From: Fulvia fulva
Lineage: Eukaryota > Ascomycota > Dothideomycetes > Mycosphaerellales > Mycosphaerellaceae
Reading direction: 5' to 3'
Length of the DNA: 64,000 nt
NCBI RefSeq assembly: GCF_020509005.1
Contig: NC_063023.1
Span: forward strand, 682,001 to 746,000
Each line of letters opens with the position of its first letter. Position 1 is the stretch's first letter. The notes under the pieces are model-generated. The model did not search any database. It was not told the origin of the DNA and worked only from the letters and a program-made list of their open reading frames with translations. A program made the translations under genes and the position numbers. This document shows, one piece after another, positions 1 through 14,477 of the stretch.

Positions 1-3000
1 AATTAGTTGCTGCAATGAATGTCCTAGAGCTGACGTTTCAAGTGTTCGTGTTCGCAGAGGGGAGCTGGAAAGACAGTCTGGATGTTCGAATCGGTCCAAG
101 CAAGGGTGTTCGGTCCCTGCCTCGCCTCGAAGGATGAATCGAAGGAGTGACCGGCGTGAAGCAAGGTCGATTATGTGGTATTCGTGATTGGCCGTCGGCG
201 CCTTACTTTTTGCAACTTGCTGTACCTGCTGCCGCGTGAAAGAGTGGCTTTGAGCGGACGCGCTCGTTGCATGTCTGGAAGAGCAGACGGAGAGCGCGCA
301 GCACACAGCGATTGTGATGAGTGGCAGTCTGCACGAGCTGTTGCGCCGTCACCCACTTCGGCAGTATGGCGTAGCAACTGCGTTTAGGTTGAGCACTCCG
401 GCACCACTGATCGTCGGCCTGCAGGACAGCCGACAGAGGTAGCCTCTTTGGTGAACACCAACGCTACGGTTAAGTGTGGCTAGGCGGTAGTGCGTGCAGC
501 TACTGGCCCAGCCGGTCTCCTGGAAGGGTTGTTATTCGACTGCCAAATCTGCTGTGCCGTCCAGTAGTGCAGCACGAACAGCTGTGGAGTGCTGTCGCTG
601 GGTGAATAAGCACATGTGGCCCTCATTGGAGAGGTGTCTAATGGGAGACGTATGAGCCGCACTTCTCCCGGGCTGGTCGGACATCCCCCGTGGAGTCCCT
701 TTGCTCGGAGCAGATCATCAGGAATAGCTGCACGCTGGACACGGCTGGCTGCCCAAAAACAGGAGAAACGGAGGCGGCGTCGCTAGTGGTGAGTAAAGAC
801 TCGGGAGCTCTGCGCTGCATAAGATCCAAGCACGCGCTCAAGGACAGGCTCCCCTTGCCGCCGAGTCAAAGTTCCAGTCGGCAGTGAAGATGTTATGTAA
901 CCTCATCCCGGCTGCTCTATCTGAAACACATCCGCCTTCCCTGCAGCTGCATCTCGTGTCTGCGCGTTGATGTCCCCGATCTGTGATGAACGTGCAGGAG
1001 CCTCACCTCAGCTGAACGCCGTCGTGTGTCTGTATATCCTCCCTCTACCACGATGCGCCCGTGAGGCCATCGTCTGTCCTCCATGAAACAACACAGCAAC
1101 TTCAGGGCAGCCACCACGGTGCTCACATTCAAGCTTCCGAGCTACCAACCGTCTGTCAGCCCGGCAAATTGGCAAAACGATCAGCACGAGCGCCATCGAT
1201 TCTGGCCTAGACACAAGCACGCGGTGTTGACAACTCTGCATAAAAGCACATGCAAAAGCAACGCTGCAAGTTCAACCATCACGTCTCCAGAGCAATGGGC
1301 CGCTAGACGGAGGTGCAGAAGCGGGTGCTGGGATGGAAGCTGAACTTTGGTCATGAACTTCACCCGCTTGCTGGGTGAGCCCCTGTTCGATTGGATTCTA
1401 CTCCAACGCCTTACTTTTTCCTGCCGAGACCCGTCTTCTCAATGTCCACTCTGCCGTCTGTGTGCGTGCGAACAGGCACCGCGGGCGCGTCGATAGACTC
1501 GATACGAAGAGCGCGATCGTTGTGGCCGCGTACAAACACACTATAGCGTGAAGAATAGAGCATCCACATCAGCCTGGGTTTCGCGGAATCGGCCGGCACA
1601 GTAAACCATTTACCATTGTGGTATGCACGACTCGTGGGCCGCATGGACTCGCTCGCTTACGTGCATCCGTCCTTCCAGACGCGAACATGCGGCTCAAAGC
1701 GCCGCAGTGTGGCAGAGACCTCGTCGGCAAGCATAGCCTGTTCCTTGCATCGGAAATGGTTGATTCAGATGTTTGATATTGCGTGAACACAGAAGATACT
1801 GCTTCTTGACCAGCAGACTAGCAATGTTTCGACTCTGGTGAACCTGCGGACGAGCCGTCAGTTCGTACTTAGCACCGCTGACGTGGTTCTACCATCGCCT
1901 GTCAAGATTACATGTACTGTCAGCCGTCTGCATAAGCATGACAGACACCAGGAGTCGTCTCGCAGCTTGACGTACGAAACCACAGGAATAGTGACTTCTT
2001 CACACTCCCCAGCCCTGACGACCATCTAAGCGGCCGCGATTCGCCATCGCCATTGCCTCAAACCCATCCGGCAACATCAACCGACTCATGGCACATCTCT
2101 GACACCACATCGGTCGTGCTTCGGACAACATACCATGACCATGTCACATATACTCAAGTACCACGCTGTACCTGTGACGCGACCACAACCCACGCGATTC
2201 TTACGAAATCACAACCACGACCGCAACAAAGCTGAATCAGCCCGCGCCTTACAGCCTCCCCCGGACGTCACCTCCTGAACCACGCATACGGCGTGCTGCG
2301 AAGGCGTTGGATGTGCTACTCGTACGCCTACGTAACCGTTCGCAGGCACTGCCACGCTCGAGCAACTGCGAAGTCAGGCTTTCCAATGATAGCATTAACG
2401 AGCTCTGATATCTATCACCTACAGCCAGAGGCAACAACATGCGCCGGCCTTATCGCAGCGAAAGACGAGCCGAGAGAATCTTCCCATAAGCGCAGCGTGC
2501 GCGCAACGAGAACCCTGCCATAGCCGCCGTGCATCAGAAACGATAATCGTCCAAGAACCGCGAGCGAGCTATCTGCGAAGCTATCGACGCGCCCTTTGCC
2601 ATTCGTTGCTGGGATACCTATTGAAACTTGAAAACCAGGATGACCAGCCTTATCCGTCAGCCTTGACGCTCGCTTGAGTGAGAATCCCGGTGACGACCAC
2701 TCCATGTCTTAGTCCCTTAGACGACGACCTCCATAGTGCGAGTCGGCTTTAGTTGCCTATAGACGTGGCTGATTGTACTTGCGGGTGAATGGGATACATA
2801 CAGCGAGACTGTCCTGTGAGGATTGGATGGAATGATGCTTGCTACGGCTATATCTCGTCGATGCTCATATGATATCTTACTGACGATGTCGCCGGTGCGT
2901 GTCCTTATCTCGGCGCCGCAATGGCCAACACAACATGCATTTCCCAGCTTCATTACAACATCTGACAAAGGAAGTGCCGGCTCGACTGAAGGGGGAATTG

Positions 3001-3259
3001 CGCCACTAACATCGTCCCTTCTCGTATAGCAGTCGATATGAGCCACTGCTATCTCATCAAGACCAACAATGGCAGCGACTTCAGCTGACCCTCACAACCA
3101 CCACAACGAGAACATCAACGACGAACACACGCAAGCTTCCACGCTAACTTTGTATCATTTCATCCTCTAATACGTAGACATTCTGTCGACGGCAAAACCG
3201 CTCACCTCATTCATGCCCATCCCCAACGCCACGCTCCCCAGGATCTCATCACGATGCAT
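1..3259. other. Intergenic, no supported gene
   Basis: Only short open frames (about 110 codons or fewer) occur on either strand, without splice-linked continuation or recognisable motifs. A Ser/Thr-rich frame around 1838-2233 on the plus strand, interrupted by stops, resembles low-complexity surface-protein sequence but cannot be supported as a gene. No tRNA, rRNA or long repeat is visible. Confidence 0.6.
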
Positions 3260-5652
<2,393 letters not shown>

Positions 5653-6811
5653 GTTGGCAATGGCAGTCGCTGTGGCAGCTCGGGAGTGGGACTAGGAGAT
5701 GCGGAGGGGCTGTTTTGTGCTTATTGTGTGCGCATGCGAGGGGTTGAGTTGTGGTATGCTGGGTTATGGATGCTCGTGGTGACTGCTCGTGATGTGTATA
5801 ATATCGTGCCTGCTCGTGTGAAGATGTGGCAGCAGTGGTGGTGGTGATGCCAGGTGTTGTCCTTTCCAACTTGGCCAGCAACACTTTCCCAGAGCTTCGT
5901 GCAACGTTTCATGGATCGCTCGGACCACATCCCGCCAAGCCCCGAACATCACAAAACTTCGCCGCTGTCTTCACCACTTCTTCCCTTTCTCATCACATTG
6001 CCAGCATACAACACATTACTTATCGACAGACTTGCTCACCATCTCGTATGGCCTGACTGTTTTCGCGCTGCGCATAGACCGATCTGACCCGTTGCTGGGC
6101 GCCGGTCCTTGATATACTTCCGTTTTGGGAGGTAGGACAGGATCGGAATCAGTTGTGGCCACATTCCCTCACACGAAGCGCACATGCATTTTCACGTGTC
6201 GTCCTGCTCATGGAAGTAAACGAGTTGATATCTCCTCCCACCCACACCTCCAAGAATGCCTCGCCACCCTCAGGCCGCGCACCACGAACTTCCATCCGGC
6301 AATATGTCCTGGATTGGCATTGGCATGAACTTGTCGCTACAATGCACGTGAGATACTGCCTCTGCCGCCTATCGGTCTTCATATGGCGTCTTATCAGCAT
6401 CGGCAAGCACTCACGCTCGTCATTGGTAACGGCAGCTTCTTACCTGCCCGCTTGGGCTAGACACATCAAGGCGCATGTGGCCAAGATGCATGGCACGCGT
6501 GGCAACCACTTCTCCACTTCATCCTTCTGCTCGACTTCGACACCGGCAACAGCAAGGTCAGAACCTCAAGTTGTACAGCTGAACATGCTGAGCCTTGGCC
6601 GCTGTCTTGGGTTGCACTCGAACACGCAGCACTTTGCATACGATGCTCGGCTTAGGCATTGGCCCGATGCAGTGATCGGGTCCCATAAAGAATGGTGCTG
6701 AGCACAAGTAGGTACATGTACCACGCGAGTATCCTTGGTCTCTTCAGTTGTAATCATCACACCTTGGTCGCGTTCTGTAAGAGCTGTGCTTCAAACATGG
6801 CGTTCACCAGA
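5653..6811. other. Divergent intergenic region
   Basis: This separates the SEC23 start from the LVIVD-protein start and must hold both promoters. An open frame of 182 codons at 6153-6701 (+) lacks an ATG start, has low-complexity composition and no family features, so I do not call it. No repeat or RNA gene is seen. Confidence 0.5.
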
Positions 6812-8659
6812 ATGAAAGTCTTGACCCTTCTGTCAGTATGGGCGATTTCTACGATGGCAGCTGTGTTCAGCGAAGCGGATTATGCTTCAGGAGCTGTCCA
6901 CGAACGGATCATGGGTATTAAAATGGTGAGCAATGTTTGAGCCACTCCGTCCATGCCAACCTAGCTCACCATGATAAGGCACACTGGGCGAACGAGCTCG
7001 CTGCAGGTCAAATGAACAGCTCTCAGTATCCAGAACTCGGCTACACACCATGCGAGAATGGCTTTGCAGCAGCCATTCCTGGAGACACTAACAACACCTT
7101 CAGATGCAACAACATCGACCTGTACCACTTTCTGCCGCACTCAGCACTGGGTAGCAACTCAGCACGAGGCTCATCGATGTGGGGCTGGACTTCGGAAGAT
7201 GACAGAGAATTTGTCGCCATCGGTCAATACGATGGCACAGCTTTTGCCGAGATCAGCTCGGAAGGCAAGATGGTATATCTTGGGCGTCTGCCTCAGTACG
7301 ACCCAATTGGATCCAACTGGCGTGAGATCAGAATTCTCCGTGACTACGCTGTGATCGGTTCCGAGGCTATCCACCACGGCGTCCAAGTCTTCGACATGAA
7401 GAAGCTGCTCGACTTGGACCCAGCAAATCCCAAGAACTTCACGCAAGAAGATCTCACCGGACACTGGGACGAGCTCCCTGTGGGCCGCACCCATAACATC
7501 GCCATGAATGAAGAACTGAACTACGCCATCGCTTGCGGCTCCGTAGGCGGCAATGAAACCATCCGAGTCCGAGGCGACCTCCCCTGCCGCGGCGGCCTGA
7601 TCTTCCTCGACATGTCCGACCCTACCAACATCACCAGCCCAGGCTGCGCCGCTGCCGACGGGTACGTCCACGATGCCGAATGTCTCGTCTACCGCGGCCC
7701 TGACGCCCGCTACTACGGCCGTGACATCTGCTATGGATACAACGAAGACACCCTGACGATCTACGACGTGACAAACAAAGTCGGCAACACAACCACCATC
7801 ATCTCCCGCACAACTTACCCAGGAGCCGAATACGTCCACCAAGGCACCGTAAACAACGCCACCTGGTATTCTGCCCCGACTAGAACCCCATTCCCCTGAG
7901 ACATTCTGAGACAGAGAGAGAAGTTCTAATCGTTGGTTTAACAGGCAGGAATACATCTTCCTAGACGACGAATTCGACGAACGAGATGCCGAGACAGGCC
8001 CAATGACGCAGGGTTTACCGACTACACACATCTTCGACATCCGCGACCTCGAGAACCCCTTCTACACCGGCAACTTCGAAGGCCGCACGAGGTCTATCGA
8101 TCACAATCAGTACATCCACGACGGATACCTGTACCAGTCCAACTACGGCAACGGTCTGAATGTCTGGGACACACGCTCCATTACATCCGACCCCACCGGT
8201 AGCAGCATCTGTGAAGCCGGATTCTTCGACATCCACCCGGAAGACGACGAGCTCGAGGGCGGTGGCAGCGTCGTTTTCACGGGCTCATGGCATTCTTACG
8301 CTCAATTCAAATCTGGATACATTTTCGTGCACACCATCGAGCGCGGCTCCTTCGTCGTGAAGATGACGAGTAAAGAATGTCCCAAGCCGGCGGTATGCAA
8401 ATCGGACGCATGCTTGTCATCGCTACGAGTTTCGAGTATTGAGGGCAGGATTGAGCAGAGTCAGGAATTTTGTCATAGGTTTTTGGTGAGGCAGAGGGAG
8501 GATGTGGATTTGGTGCCGGAATATGCGAGGATGGGGTGTGCGGGTAATGATACTGTGGCGAGGGTGAGTAGTGCTTGTGCTTGTGTGCCGACGAAGATGG
8601 TGCCGGAGTTGCCGAGGACGACGAGTAGGCCGCCGGTGCCGACTGTGTTGCCGCCGTGA
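6812..8659 (+). CDS. Secreted LVIVD-repeat (choice-of-anchor B type) protein
   Basis: The protein begins with a signal peptide (MKVLTLLSVWAISTMAA) and continues with LVIVD-type beta-propeller repeats such as VFDMKKLLDL, IFLDMSDPTNIT, LTIYDVTNKVG and IFDIRDLENPF. These occur in extracellular 'regulatory P domain'/choice-of-anchor B proteins, whose biochemical role is unknown. Three exons fit: 6812-6925, 6979-7865 and 7945-8659. The second junction restores W-Q-E-Y across a split codon (TG|G). The product is about 571 residues. An upstream in-frame ATG at 6797 adds five residues; I chose 6812 because it gives a cleaner signal peptide. The last 80 or so codons (from about 8400) switch to G-rich codons and the sequence becomes Pro/Thr- and Cys-containing rather than repeat-like. 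The tail has no obvious GPI signal. Family call good, function unknown. Confidence 0.85.
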
Positions 8660-9793
8660 GCGGAGGGAAAGGGGTGGCTCCTTGTGGTAGGTACGTGTGG
8701 CTACACCTTGTCGGCAGCCCTGTTTCGAAGGTTCAATCATGGAGATGTCGGTCATGAGCAGCTACGAGGTCCGCGGCTGCTCTGTCCGGCCTGCAAGAGC
8801 TCGGGTGAAACACAACAGTCCAAAACGCTCTCTCAAGACTATGCTCTCGATCCTGATCTCCTTCACCAACAGGCAACGCTGCTGCTGCAAATCACAGCCT
8901 TGAAGCTCTGCACCATTGCTGTCGTTTCCAGCGCTTCCTCAGTCCGAGCATCTTCGTGTCCGAGCGTCATCACCCCTTCCGAAGCCATATCCTTCAGGGA
9001 CCAAAACATCGCCCTCCAGCCCATCACCAACACATTCCATCAAGCCTTTCCGTCTTTTCGATCCATCGTATTGTTCGAATATCACAACTCCAGACCATAC
9101 CGTTATTCGCTGCTGTCCATCAAGCTGCAGGCCCAAAAGTCCAAATCAAAAGCCTGGCAAAACGAGTGAAAAAGGGGCAGCATCCCCAAGCACCACTTCC
9201 ACACGCCCCTTCCAAGAATCGAACACAAGACCTTCCACCTCCATCCACCAAAACAGCAAAAAGAAGACCGCAACCAGGCGGGAAGAAAGAGGCCTCATTA
9301 CACCTAGTCCCGCAGACTACTCCTCACGAAACGGTATGCGTAATCGTTACACCTCCCGCAAGTATGGCTCGTAACAGCTCGCGCCACCGAGGGAATCTCT
9401 ATTGCTTCTTTGATGCCTAAGCAACTTTTGCGATTGAATATATACATCAACGAGGCGGGAGCTTGCCGAAGTGCGCCCTGGTGAGATGGCAGGTGCAGCT
9501 TCCTTAGGTGGGATGTGAGGTGGTGCTCCACTTGCGACAACCACTTGTGGCCATCGCTTACAACGACCACCCTCTACTGTTGCAGGGCGGCACTGCCGTC
9601 GACTAGAAATTCCTGCTCTTGCCGTTGTTCTTACCGTCGGAGATGCGCCATGAAGGCGGCGCGCTGTCGACTTGTGAGTCCGCCGCCCGTCACTTCGCCT
9701 TCATAACTTCACCTGGTCAGCAACCCGTCTGATAGCTGCTGATAGCCTGCAGAGTATCTCCGCCAGCTGTTCCACTGACACTTTCCTACCGCC
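8660..9793. other. Intergenic, no supported gene
   Basis: Overlapping open frames of 150-160 codons (8684-9169, 8916-9374 and 8956-9420, +) have no motif and no matching splice sites. A T-arm-like string on the minus strand near 9216-9226 lacks a paired tRNA body. Nothing else is visible. Confidence 0.5.
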
Positions 9794-12700
9794 ATGGACG
9801 ACTCGACCAAACAAAAGGAGCATCCGTCATCATCGCCACCTACCACCAAGCTCGCTGAGCATTACCACATAGCTCAGTCCTCGAAGCCATCCGCTTGACG
9901 GGGCAGCTGCCACACACCACACTCGCCAGCGAACTTCAGTGCGGTCTGTTTACCATCGCCGGCACCATGGCCACCAGCTCGGTATTCCGTGTCAAGTGGC
10001 GAGAAAGCTGAAGGAGCGCAAGCTGTTCCACGAGGATTCCTCGGCGATGTGTACACCTGAGTTTACTCGCTTCCCTGGCGAGCTGGAGGTGAAGGCGAGC
10101 ATGTCCCATGGTCTCGCTGCTTCCGATGTCGATGGCAGTTTGCAGCGCTCCGACGCCTACAAGATGGCGCAGCTACCACAGCTGTGTTATTTCCTGCAAG
10201 GAAAGGGCGAGCTTGACAAGAAGCTGAACATCTCCGTGGTCTCGTATAGCGGTGACGAGAATGGCGTCAAGCTCGAGGGTGCCTGCGAAGCGCTCGCGCG
10301 TGCTCAATTATTGACACCAAGAGAAGCAGCGGCCAAGGGCTTCAAGTCCATCTACCTCCGCAACATTAACAACTCGCACTATGAGTACTATACGCAGTTG
10401 CTCGACCCGGCAGACCTCTCCACCTGGCCCGTCTACGATCACTATGGTACCGACCTCGCCGGTATCGTCACAGACCCTCGTGATCAGGACTGCGACCACG
10501 ATGTTATGGTCAGTCTCGAGCTGCTTCACGACTCGTGCGATGACGTTACTCCATGCCGTGTTATGAGGGAGGCTGTCAATGCGCGTGGCAGCTTCGATCC
10601 CTCTGACACCGGGTACTCTCCAATGCTGGCAGACGCCGAGGCGGAGTACAATTCACCGCCATCGCCCCCAACTTCAGGGAATGATACGCAGCTGGACAGT
10701 AGCATTGCTGGAAAGAAGGCCATCGACACCACAGAGCAGGATGCTGCTACCGTCAAGCAGACTGCCAATGCCATGACGCAAGCTGCCGTCACTGACAGGA
10801 AGAGAGAGCAAGTCGAGCTCGACAAAAAGCCCCAGCTCGCTAAGCCGAACAGCAAGAAGCATCAAGCTCGGTCCGGTGGTGGCAGAGGCTGGGGCAAGCG
10901 CCTTCGTCGTATCTTTAAGACCTTTGGAATCGCTCGTGCAACAGGCGGCTCTAAGCCCGAGTACTCCAACCCTCTCGCACCCAACGACTGACAGTGACAC
11001 TGATGGTGCCGACTCTGACTCTGACGCCGACGACGCCGATGATGAGTTGGAGGAGCTTGCAATCACACTGAGAGCTCGACGCCCTAAGACTGTACACGCG
11101 ATGTTTGCAGGTCTGAGTCCCGGCGAGGTGCGTGAGGTTGCACGCCGCAATGACTTGGAGGATCGATACCAGCAGGAGGTCAATAAGGCAGCGAAGATTT
11201 TAGACTACACCGCGCAACTGCCATGTCCGGCGACTCGGTGGAGGCTGTTGTGCTTCAGCAGCCGTATTACAAGTACACCTTCGCAGAGCTGTACGCCTAC
11301 CGGAATGACTGGGTTGTTGACAGCGAGACAAACGGCAAGACTGACGACCTTGATACGTCGCTCTTCACCGCCGCCGCCACCACCCAGCAGGATGCTGCCA
11401 GCACCGATGCTGCTCCGGAAGAAGACATCGAAGACCGATCCAAGCACGGCTCCGCCACCTCTGATGCCCAGAACGCACTCGCAGACTTGGGCGAGGATCT
11501 CGGCCTTGATCCTGCGGCACTCGAGGAGGAACAGCCGGTACTGACCAAGAACACTCTCTTCCCGGCTCCCTCGAGCAGGTTCACGTATGATGTCAATCTT
11601 ATGGGACCAAATCTACTGTTCCGCTTTGCAAAGCTGGCGTATGCACCTTTCATACGCATCCACATACAATTCCGAGACACGCATAGCGATGGTAGACCGT
11701 TTCTCGAGGTCGTGATCGACTTCCATTGGGCCAACGATAACGCCCAAGAGCGACGCGGCGTCATCGACTATTGTATGGAGCCTGAGAACCCGAAGACTCG
11801 GCTCACCAGAGTGATATTCAATTCTGCGTACGCCACGGTGGTCTTGGGCTGGACCAACCACCTCCGAAAGGACATCGCTGACCGGTTCACTACCACGGAC
11901 AAGGCTTTGCTCAAGCAGATTGATACCTGGCTCGAGCCGAAGGAGGGCAAGCCGTACGAGGCGAGCTCGTCAGCAAAACTTTGGCCATATTTACAAGCTG
12001 ACGCTTCGTGCCATGGTTGCTGTGCAGAGTTAACACAGTCTGCGGCAGTGGTGCCGAAGCTGTCGGATTCAAGGCTCTTCGCTCCTACAGAGGCGGCACG
12101 AGACAGCTGGCGCCAGCTAACATAACTGCCACCGGTCCTATCCAGCACTTCCAGTCAGCGTGGTAACACATTGTGGCCCGTTTGGCTCAAGGGGGAAGGC
12201 AACCCCGGCATCCAGTAGCTATAGGAGCAGAGTCGTTTGCACTCTGCAATTGCTGGGGTCCCGAACAAGGAGTTCTACAGAGACAAGATGCGCTATGCTA
12301 AGCACACCAATGCCGCACTCGCGAACGGCCTCGATGTAGCCCTGACCGACATTCTCCAGGCCCGGCGGCAAAGTAGGTCGCCGCCGGTATATTTGTCGAA
12401 TTCACTTCTGAAGAGTCACTAGAGCAACGCGTAGCCGTGGAATCAACATACGTTGACGCGCTGTGCCCTCGACTGTATTAAACGGACCTCGCTACTTAGC
12501 TACATGCCAACGTGATGAAGCAACAGCCTGCGCTTCGATAGGCGTCGAAGCGCTCGGCGGCATTCAACTTTGTCACCACCCCTCGCTCGCCCACTTCGGT
12601 GTTGCGCGTAAGGACATCACCGAATAGAAGCTCCGGGCACACTACTTCGAATTGAAGGGCATACGACGCAAGAATGATAACTCAGGCTCTGACGTCGTAG

Positions 12701-12890
12701 TCGAGCACTTGTTGTTCTCCTTCGAGAAGATCTAGCCACACCTCCATGAGCTCCTCGGTGCTGGGATGTTCAAGCGTGTCACCCTCGTTGTGGCCTACAA
12801 ACAGACCTCCCAGAATCACGCCGCCAAGTCATAGGCTATCATGAAGCTCGATACTGCCCTGGTCTACATGGTACGACCTCGTCAGGCATC
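9794..12890 (+). pseudogene. Multiply frameshifted large coding relic, family unknown
   Basis: Protein-like sequence runs through at least seven frame segments: an ATG at 9794 (MDDSTKQKEH), a segment near 9880-10010, the long frame to 10991 (ending NPLAPND), an acidic stretch near 10990-11210, the frame 11223-12125, then pieces to 12890. Segment joins are plausible in content, for example SDTDGADSDSD followed by a block with YYKYTFAELYAYRNDW, and later FYRDKMRYAKHT and MFKRVTLVVAYKQ. Within the last piece three TAG stops (12625, 12733, 12832) lie in one frame where CAG would read through, and a TAA at 12164 likewise. No good GT..AG introns explain the frame changes. I do not recognise the family. 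A heavily edited assembly with indels is an alternative, but neighbouring housekeeping genes are intact, so decay is more likely. Its 3' end abuts an oppositely oriented relic. Confidence 0.55.
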
Positions 12891-14222
12891 GCCTTTTCCA
12901 CGTGTCGTACGGGCATATAAGTAATGTTTGCTCCGTCGCTGCTTTATCCATGCCGAAGTACTCTTTGTACTCAGAGGGAAAGTCTTCGTGCGCAGGACCG
13001 TGCCTCGTCGCTGTTGCAGAGAGGAATTTGTAGGATGATTTCTCAGTGTTGGGCTTCCGATGTGCAGCGACGAATACTTCACACTGTCCCGCGAAGATCT
13101 CTGTTGCAGCTTTGATCTAATGCTCGACAAGGGGTCCACACGGGCAGGTCAGGACCTTGGGTCGGTACTGTGCTTCCGGGTAGTCTTTGTGCCGCTCGAT
13201 GTATCTTGGTTGTCTAGTAGGAGCAACAGCAGTGCTGTCCAGGTCTTCCCGGGTCCGATAATGTCCTGTAAGAGACCGCGGGCCGTTACTGGGTCTCTCA
13301 TCTCGTTGCAGATGCGCTCGAGCTCTTCCTTCCCCCTCACGATATCCAGATCGTGCTTCTTAGCCTCCACTGCATCGCGAGGGGGGTCACGTTGCAATAC
13401 TTTGTTATTAATGGACGGCACACCTTTACTTCTCGCACTTAGTATTCGGCACCCGTCAATTAAGTATTGAAAACCGCCGGCAGTTGCTCAAAGTCATGCA
13501 GACGGCACTTTGGGATCTTCCCCTTGCTATCAATAGTGGATCCCCGAGCACCAGTTAGTTTTCGGCACGGGTTAATAGCGTAGCCCGAAATCTCTATACC
13601 TCCCTCGAAGATCCGATGAATTTCTTGATCCAGAGGGTCTGCTGCGCGAGTCGCGTCTTCTTCTTGAGCCAATGCTCGCTGCTCCGCTACGCGAGCGACC
13701 TTGCCGCTGCGTTACGTAAGAGTTTTGGTTTACGGTGAAGTGCGGGTACGTGGGATAAGACAACAAAAGAAATAATAACAGGTAATGTTATGGTTGAAGG
13801 AAATGACATTGATTGATCAAAAGGTCTCCTAGGAAAGGAAACCGCATAGTCGGTCTCCTCCGCCAGAATCGTCCTACCGTTTCAATGTCATCTAAGTCAT
13901 CATCTGAGATGTCTTTACCAAAAGCTTGCTGGGGCGCGTTGGAGTCTTGGTACCGCTCTTGAAAAGTCTCGAATGCATGCAGACGGGGATCCTTGCGCCT
14001 GAAGGTGGCTTGCTTGAAAGCCTTTTGAGTGGCGGATCTGGTGCGAAGTCTCTGTGCGCAGGGAACTGTTCTGGCGTCCGTGGCCAACAGTGTGTTATGT
14101 TCGTTGCAAGGTCTGTTGTCGTAGAATGATTCTGGTGGCGGTGGTCCGTGCCTCAGGGGTTCCAGGCACCAACCGGTCCCTTTGTCCATGTCCATCAGCG
14201 GCCATTCACAGTCTGCGTACAC
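12860..14222 (-). pseudogene. Relic of SNF2-family helicase, N-terminal part
   Basis: The minus strand carries a degraded SNF2/P-loop ATPase. One frame near 13421-13206 reads TARGLLQDIIGPGKTWTALL, a Walker A-like motif I (GPGKT). After a frameshift the text continues with KVLTCPCGPLVEH, resembling motif Ia ('LIVCPASLV..W'), an in-frame TAG, then LICPYDTWKRR, resembling the 'VLTSYETW' segment before the DEGH box. Upstream, 13672-13460 and 14222-13788 hold acidic, linker-like frames typical of the region before the ATPase core. The DEGH motif and helicase C lobe are absent: the relic stops near 12860, where the plus-strand relic ends. Related SNF2-like genes are common in accessory regions of ascomycetes (general knowledge). 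Not functional as it stands. Confidence 0.5.
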
Positions 14223-14477
14223 GCTACCCCCACCGCTGAGCAGGTAACCTGATGTAAGTCCCTTTCAAACGCCATGCCAACATCATATTACAATCATAGG
14301 AACATTGAGTGCGGCAGAAGAAGAGACTGGTTGTTGGTCGTTGTCAACGTATCAACATTAACGAATAAGAATTATGTACTTATACAGTACGTCCCGCTGT
14401 AAAGCATGCGGGTGCAAAACAATGTCTCCATCATTCCCGCCTAGTCAAAAAAAGCCGCGCCCGCTAGATTAAAGAAT

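Noticed and set aside
6153..6701. 182-codon frame between SEC23 and the LVIVD gene
   Set aside because: No ATG start, no domain, no splice support; likely chance.
7171..8040. 289-codon open frame on the minus strand
   Set aside because: Antisense shadow of the LVIVD-protein exon 2 and following intron; composition mirrors the real gene.
9205..9230. T-arm-like string (GTTCGATTC) on the minus strand
   Set aside because: T-stem pairs poorly, and no D-arm, anticodon arm or acceptor partner is found upstream.
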